Below are positions 58,456-64,000 of a DNA stretch of 64,000 bases, piece by piece; positions within the stretch are counted from its first letter, which is position 1, and every line of letters begins with the position of its first letter. Source of the stretch: Zanthoxylum bungeanum. Lineage: Eukaryota > Streptophyta > Magnoliopsida > Sapindales > Rutaceae. The notes beneath the pieces are model-generated. The model was not told the DNA's origin. It worked only from the letters and a program-made list of their open reading frames with translations, and did not search any database. Location: contig SKCR01033647.1 in the NCBI GenBank assembly GCA_019454045.1, forward strand, positions 1 to 64,000, given 5' to 3'. The position numbers and the translations under genes are program-made.

Positions 58456-60618
58456 TGTTGGATAATATGACCCATAGCGTCACTATTTGTACAGATCACG
58501 GTGTTGTTGTACAAATTAACTATGTGACAAGGAAATTGCACTCTCTTCATTTGTGATTAGATCACCATATATGTATAAATGAAGAGAGGTCCATATGATT
58601 AGTTCCTGGATTGAGATGATATGAGACAGTATCAGTCCACGAAGGATTAATCATTAAATATCCCTAGCCAGAGTATTATCGAGACAGGACATCGATAATG
58701 CGGAATAGGCTAGTATTGCACTTGTGCGCGTTGTGAGGGCACAACGGCATAGTTCTCATATATTTAAGTATTGGATACTTATGCAAGTGCGATAGGAGGT
58801 TGTGTTTCACCGATGGTACGGGAAACAGCTTCGCTCTGGATAGACCCCTCGGAATCCCATTGGTATTATGACTATGTGTCTATGGGAGACCGAAATCAAG
58901 GTAGGTGTGTATAGTCTTAACCTGAGACTTGCATCGCTAATACTTGCGATAATCGGTAGACTTTGGTCTTGGTGGTACAGGGCTTTAACCGGTTCTGCGT
59001 ACACCGCTTCTGGGTTTATCAGAGAGTCGTAGTGTATTGGGTGTGATGTCGAGACGGAAGTATCACTTCAGTTATAGTGGAGATGATGTCACGCAAGATA
59101 CGGTATTAGTGCTCTTAGTGCTGGCCGGCCATCGAGATATTATGACAAGGTCATGTATATCCGATTATAGAGACTAGTTACCAGACATCCGACATGTGCT
59201 TCGGACGGGGCAGACACTTATCCAGCCCCAGCCCTAGCACGTGACTATCCGATACTGGGCCGATATACACAATACTACGGTATACTACGCTTGATACAGA
59301 TCTATATATTCCTGTAAGAATATTTCTGGAGAATTGGGTAGGCATGGCGCTTTGCTAGAAGCCAACCTTGTCTTGTAAATCGGTATAAACGTAGTACGAG
59401 GTACTTACGTGTTCGGGTAGTCCGACGACCGTATTTACTGCCAACATATCCGGAGATCTCATTGGTCGCTTCCTGAAGATTCACCGATGATGTATAACTC
59501 GCACTTTAATTAATCTAGGATTAATTAGAAGAGAGAGAAAATTAATCTGGGATTAATTGCGGAGATATTTTATCTGGGATAAAATATTAATTAAAGAGAG
59601 AGAACGATTAATTTGGAATTAATCGATAAAATAATATATTTGATATATTATTAGAAATTGGATTTCGACGCGGAATTAAAATTAGATTTTAATTCGGGCG
59701 AACGAATTAATTTAGAATTAATTCGTTAGCGACGTGAATAGTGATTTCGCTAGGCGTAATCATTTAATTACGACGCGACGGAAAATTCGTTAATTTGGAA
59801 TTAGCGAACCCGAGCCCGAGAGTGATTGCGAGCGCATTCGCATTTCAATTCGAGTGCGGCACGCAAGTCACATCAAGCGTCAAATCACTGGTCGCGTCAA
59901 ATCACTGGTCGCGTCAATTGTCAAATCAATTGTCACTTTGAGTGATGTGACTTGACAACATGTCACTTTATTAAAGTGATGTGATGTGACTTAAAGTAAA
60001 ATTAAAAGTGATGGGTAAAAGGTGAAAAGCATTGATTGTTTTTGCCTTTTGACTTAATGGAATATGAAAAGGTTTGGTATATATATTTTATTTATTTTTG
60101 GAAAATAAATGAATAATATATATTACATTTTTTTTCTTTTTCCTCACCATGAAATTCGGTCTTCTCTCTCTCTTGAAAAAACAACACACGGTTTTAGGCT
60201 TTTGGAGCCAAAAACCTTATCTCTCTCTCACGGTCTCTCCAAGACCGATTCTTCATCTTTTTCTTCTAGTTTTGACCGAGCAAATGGAGAAGCAAGGAAG
60301 ATGAACAAGTGCTAGCACACCTTGGGTTATATTATGGTGATAGGGAAACGAATTTGTGAGCATGGAAAGCTTGAAGCTTGGAGCTTCAATGGTGACATCC
60401 ATGGCCGAATGAACAAGGAGGAAGACACCCCAAAACCGTGCAGTCCACTATCACAGAAGCTCACTGCCGAGCTGCACAAATGAAGAAAAAACGCATCTTG
60501 TACTTCGCAATAAAACCGATCAATGTGAGTTATGTTTCCGCCTTACTCCTTTGATGTGTATTCATGCGTTTTCTTGCTTGATTTGTTGATCTTGGGACAT
60601 ATATATTAGAACTCAACA
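58456..60618 (+). repeat. E9 3' LTR (type II)
   Basis: 2163 bp, near-identical to 40087-42223. It carries an extra copy of a 17-bp word (AAATCACTGGTCGCGTC) in tandem at about 59883-59916; the 5' LTR has one copy. Palindrome at 60309-60318. Confidence 0.95.
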
Positions 60619-60623
60619 AGTGC
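60619..60623. repeat. TSD of E9, right copy (AGTGC)
   Basis: Exact partner of 40082-40086. Confidence 0.93.
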
Positions 60624-61087
60624 CACATATAAGTTTCATCTTTGTTACTCGTTTTGAGCCTTTTGTTTGTTATATTATATGTTTTAGATTGATTTATATT
60701 CAAAATATATAGACCATTATTTGCAACAGCAGTGCAAATTTCTACATCATTTTTATAAGCAAAACACCCAGTGTTCCTGAATACAAAAGTATACCCATAT
60801 TGGGTTAACATGGATACAGAAATAATATTCCTAGTCAAACTAGGTACATAATAACAGTTTGTAAGTTCAAGTACATGCCCTGAGGGCAGTTCTAAAATAA
60901 AAGTGCCAACGGCCAAAACGGCGACGGGTGCCCCATTTCCAACGCATAGATCAATCTCCCCTGAGGTCAGTCTCCTGCTAATCCGCAGATCCTGCACATC
61001 AGTACATATGTGAGTACCACAACCAGAATCAAAAATCCACTTTTTAAAACTTGAAGTAGTCATGTTTATTTCAATAACAAACATACC
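60624..61087 (-). pseudogene. E7 pol: protease and GAG-pre-integrase N-terminal part
   Basis: Open frame on the minus strand from 61084 (MFVIEINMTTSSF). The protease active site D-S-G is intact (WIFDSGCGTHIC), and the frame continues to DETYMWH, where E9 interrupts the zinc module; the partner half is at 40086. This segment has no internal stop. It follows gag directly, as in other Copia polyproteins. Confidence 0.92.
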
Positions 61088-61906
61088 TGAAGTTGGTGCC
61101 TTGCCCGCTTTAATCTCCTTCTGGAGCGCCTTGTACTCGCGACAGTCACTCTTCTAGTGACCCCGCTTGCCGCACTAGAGGCAAACATCCTGAGATTTAT
61201 CCTTAGGCTTCCCAGAATCCTTTGACGATTTGGCCTTGCCCTTTCTATTATGCTTCTTTTTCTTCACACCTCTAGTCGCCCTGGGCCCATCCCTCGATGT
61301 ATGAGATGTCAATAAGCTCCTTCTTAGCTTCCTTGAGAGTAGACAATAACTCTCCAAGAGTATCATCAGTGTTCATCAAATTATAGTTTATGATGAACTT
61401 TCTCAAGGTGTCAGGGAGAGATTGCCAGACCATGTCTATAGTAATCTCAGCCTCAAAGACTATCCCCATAGTAGCTAGCTCATCTATGTCAGCAATCATC
61501 TGTGCCACATGGGACTCAACGACATGCCTTCTGACATGCGTGAACGAAAGAGCTTCCTCACTAACTCATACCTCTGCGATCTCTTGTTAGATCGATGAAG
61601 ATCTTGCAACCTCACCACATGTTATAGGGATCCAAGTCCCTGTTCTGTCGACAAAAATGCTGAGTTATGGAAGCAAGCATAATAGACTGAGCAGTATCAC
61701 AATCATCGCTGTGAGTCTTCCAAAGCTCCAGCTCAAGTGTCTGATCAGGTGTGGGTTAGGCCCAAGAGGTGTCGGTCGGTTGTGGTGTATAACAGCCTCT
61801 CGGATCCAATGACTATCCTTAGATTCATTTCTCAATCGGCAAAGTGCGTGCCCTTAAAGACATTTTCGCCCATGATAATGTCTCGGACATTTCCCTTTCC
61901 AGTCAT
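61088..61906 (-). pseudogene. E7 gag (broken)
   Basis: Starts at the ATG at 61906 (MTGKGNVRDIIMGENVF). The N-terminal domain is readable, then frames are broken near 61770-61720 and 61520. The middle gag segment is open at 61508-61272 and the basic linker at 61366-61175. In the zinc knuckle region (about 61185-61145) two codons are stops, but the first and last Cys positions are kept (tgc and tgt). Better preserved than E2 gag. Confidence 0.86.
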
Positions 61907-64000
61907 CTTGACTACGATAGTCTAACTATCTAGTCAACGATATTGGGTACAGTCTAACTATTACAAGAAAAATAACATTGTATTAGTCCAACTAATAATA
62001 TAATTTTGACGAAATAATTTGAAAACGCGTAAAGCTAAGTATCTGAATGAAATTACAAATTCAATACTAGCCTACCACTATTTTTCGGCGAGCCTCTAAC
62101 CCTCTATCGAGTGCTCGGGAAACATAGTTTACTAGTGGGCTAGGATCCCGTTAAATAACACACAACCTTGACTTTGGCCAACAAGCTGTATGAAACTTAA
62201 CTAGGTAGATCTCGAAGATCAATTGGATCTCATCCAATTCCTAGATCCGGTAGGTCGATATCCAAGTCCGAAACATATATACAGTATATATGCCATATGT
62301 CCAATATATTTTCCTAACATATTTCCTCTGAATCAACTAAGCCTTGGCTTTGGCACAACAGCTTAATGATTCCAGTTAAGCGGGACCCATTGACATGGAA
62401 AGCTTCGTAATCAATGTCGATGGACAAGAAGTGATCTTGACTTTGGCCAAAAAATCACAACTTGGACAAGACACCGATATAGAACAAAACTTTCATGATT
62501 CAAACACCCGCAATTGACAAAGGTATTGACTTTGGCCAACAAACCAATGCCAACTTTGGATCTTGAGTAAAATATGTTTTTTTTTAGTTTTTTCGAGAAA
62601 ATTGGCAACCAATTTATTATCTTTGATTAGGTTCATCATAGACCCTTAAGCATGCTTCTAAAACATCATAAGGCACAAAAGTAAATTAATAACGATATGC
62701 ATATGGATATTTAAACAGATTGTTCCTAGAACAAATCGCTCCATTTCCTCTCCCCGGCTAGAACTATTCTAACTCCTACCCAATTACATAATACAATAAA
62801 GAAACGTCATTTACATTGAGGGGAATAGGTGAGAAGAGAATTACAAGGAGTAAAGAGATAAAAGGCTGGACACGCAGGCCCAATTTAATAAATTCTAAAT
62901 TTATTACAATTTCCAAAATTGCCCTTGCCCTTCTAATATCCAGATATGCATTATTCATACAACACATTTATGTATTCAAACAAAGCATGTTATTCAATCA
63001 ATCTAATCCAATTAATTAATCTTTGTTAATGACCATCCAATGTTCAAACAATGATTTGATTTGCGTGAGTCCAACTCGTTTAAGAATAAATACTTTTAAG
63101 TACGTATTCTTGAATTATATCGAACTACAACTTTAAATCCAATTTATTTGTATTCAATGCTAATTCCAATTTAATTCCAAATTAAATATTACACTTATTT
63201 ATTTGCTTAAAGACTTGGATTCTGAATCCAATCTTAATGGGTCTCAAAGGCCCAATAACATCCAATGTCATTTAATTAAAGTCCAATGGGCTTTTAATTG
63301 ATTCTTAAGTCATGGGCTTTGGCCATAATGGATCAAACCCAAAATGCCAAGGCCCAATAGGAATCACTCTATTGCCAACAAATCAATTTAGGCCCATTAG
63401 GCCCAATTAAATTCTTTTAAGGGCCGAGTGATGTATTTGGACTTTATGGAATTGGTTTTGGGCCCTATTGGATCCAATCCAAAATTCCAAAATCAAACTT
63501 GGTCAAACCAAGCCCATTAAGCCCAATACGCACTATTAGCCCAATAAACATTAAAGGCCCAATTTCATTATAATTTTAATATTCCAAATTTTTAATTATT
63601 ATAATTAAAGTGTATTAGCCATGATTAATTAATTAACCTTAATATTTCCAAAACATCTTAATTAACTAATTAATCATGCTTAATCCAACAATTTATGCTC
63701 AACACAAATTGAAACCAAAATTCATCATTTTTTGCTCAACATGCTCTTTGAATTCAACATAAACATTATTGAATTTGATTCTAATCCAATCAAACCAACA
63801 ATCAACATTTAAACATGCATTTAAACACATCATTTCATGTTACAAAAAATCAAAAATAGTGCGGTCCACTGCCTAGAGGATTCGGCCACACTAACTTTTT
63901 TTAATTTTTTGATTCAATCATTATATTTCAAATGTAATCATGCATAACTCTAAGTTATCATATTCTAAACATGCTCAAAGCATCAATTTGAAAGAATCAT
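61907..64000 (-). other. E7 untranslated leader (to the window edge)
   Basis: CTA/CCA-centred inverted repeats directly before gag (for example 61916-61921/61925-61930 around CTA, and ATTAGT/ACTAAT near 61983). The three-copy motif follows (62168, 62437, 62526; the middle one has a change), then a CT-rich stretch near 62740 and the GGCCCA cluster (63240-63560). The window ends at a sequence matching E2 about 6790, so the PBS and 5' LTR should follow within roughly 100 bp. Confidence 0.78.

Larger units (their letters stand above)
40087..60618 (+). mobile_element. E9: complete type II family A element (non-autonomous), hosting E10
   Basis: Plus-strand element with both LTRs, PBS, leader, scrambled gag-pol and PPT, flanked by AGTGC. 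Without E10 it is about 10.2 kb. The LTRs (2137 and 2163 bp) are near 98 percent identical by eye. It sits in the integrase zinc module of E7. Confidence 0.95.
25625..64000 (-). mobile_element. E7: type I family A Copia element carrying E8 and E9
   Basis: Minus-strand element whose parts, read right to left, are leader (64000-61907), gag (61906-61088), protease and pre-integrase (61087-60624), [E9], integrase/RT/RNase H (40086-37847), [E8], RNase H end (27907-27501), PPT and 3' LTR (27483-25625). The parts join without loss once the two insertions and their TSDs are removed. The 5' LTR should begin within roughly 100 bp of the right edge, judging by E2. This is the best preserved family A pol in the window. 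Confidence 0.92.

Overview
This window is plant nuclear DNA made almost entirely of nested LTR retrotransposons of the Ty1/copia superfamily. It is probably from a seed plant with a large, repeat-rich genome; the species cannot be named. The evidence is long LTRs (1.9-2.2 kb) ending in TG...CA, primer-binding sites complementary to initiator tRNA-Met, 5-bp target-site duplications (TSDs), and gag-protease-integrase-RT-RNase H proteins in Copia order. I see no host gene, tRNA, rRNA or CRISPR array. All coding regions carry stops or frameshifts, so they are called pseudogenes.

Layout (element names are mine). E1 (1-2618, minus): leader and 5' LTR, inserted in E2. E2 (2619-8475, minus): broken gag-pol, leader and truncated 5' LTR. 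E3 (8478-8958): fragment of an unidentified repeat. E4 (8959-19899, plus): 5' LTR, leader, gag-pol and half of the 3' LTR; it contains solo LTR E5 (15511-17567). E6 (19900-25624, plus): a different Copia family, inserted in the 3' LTR of E4 and cut off in its RT. E7 (25625-64000, minus): inserted in E6; 3' LTR, pol, gag and leader, with its 5' LTR expected just past the right edge. E7 contains E8 (27908-37841, minus, complete) and E9 (40087-60618, plus, complete). E9 contains E10 (43937-54232, minus, complete). Matching 5-bp TSDs prove E5 in E4 (GTTGA), E8 in E7 (GTTCA), E9 in E7 (AGTGC) and E10 in E9 (GTTTC). The inferred stack is E2 > E3 > E4 > E6 > E7 > E9 > E10, seven levels deep.

Family A (every element except E3 and E6) falls into two groups. 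Type I (E2, E4, E7) has LTRs of about 1.9 kb and recognisable gag-pol. Type II (E1, E5, E8, E9, E10) has LTRs of about 2.1 kb and, where the interior is visible, a scrambled gag-pol with the same rearrangements in each copy. Yet the LTR pairs of type II are about 98 percent identical by eye. This fits a non-autonomous subfamily mobilised in trans by an autonomous type I-like partner.

The most unusual signal is dense arrays of short perfect inverted repeats with a fixed 3-nt centre (T-N-G in element sense, usually TGG, TAG or TTG) and arms of 5-12 bp. They lie in the U3 part of family A LTRs and again just upstream of gag. Several arms differ between subfamilies but change on both sides so that pairing is kept. 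Family E6 has an analogous array with ATG centres. I know of no named element type for this pattern.
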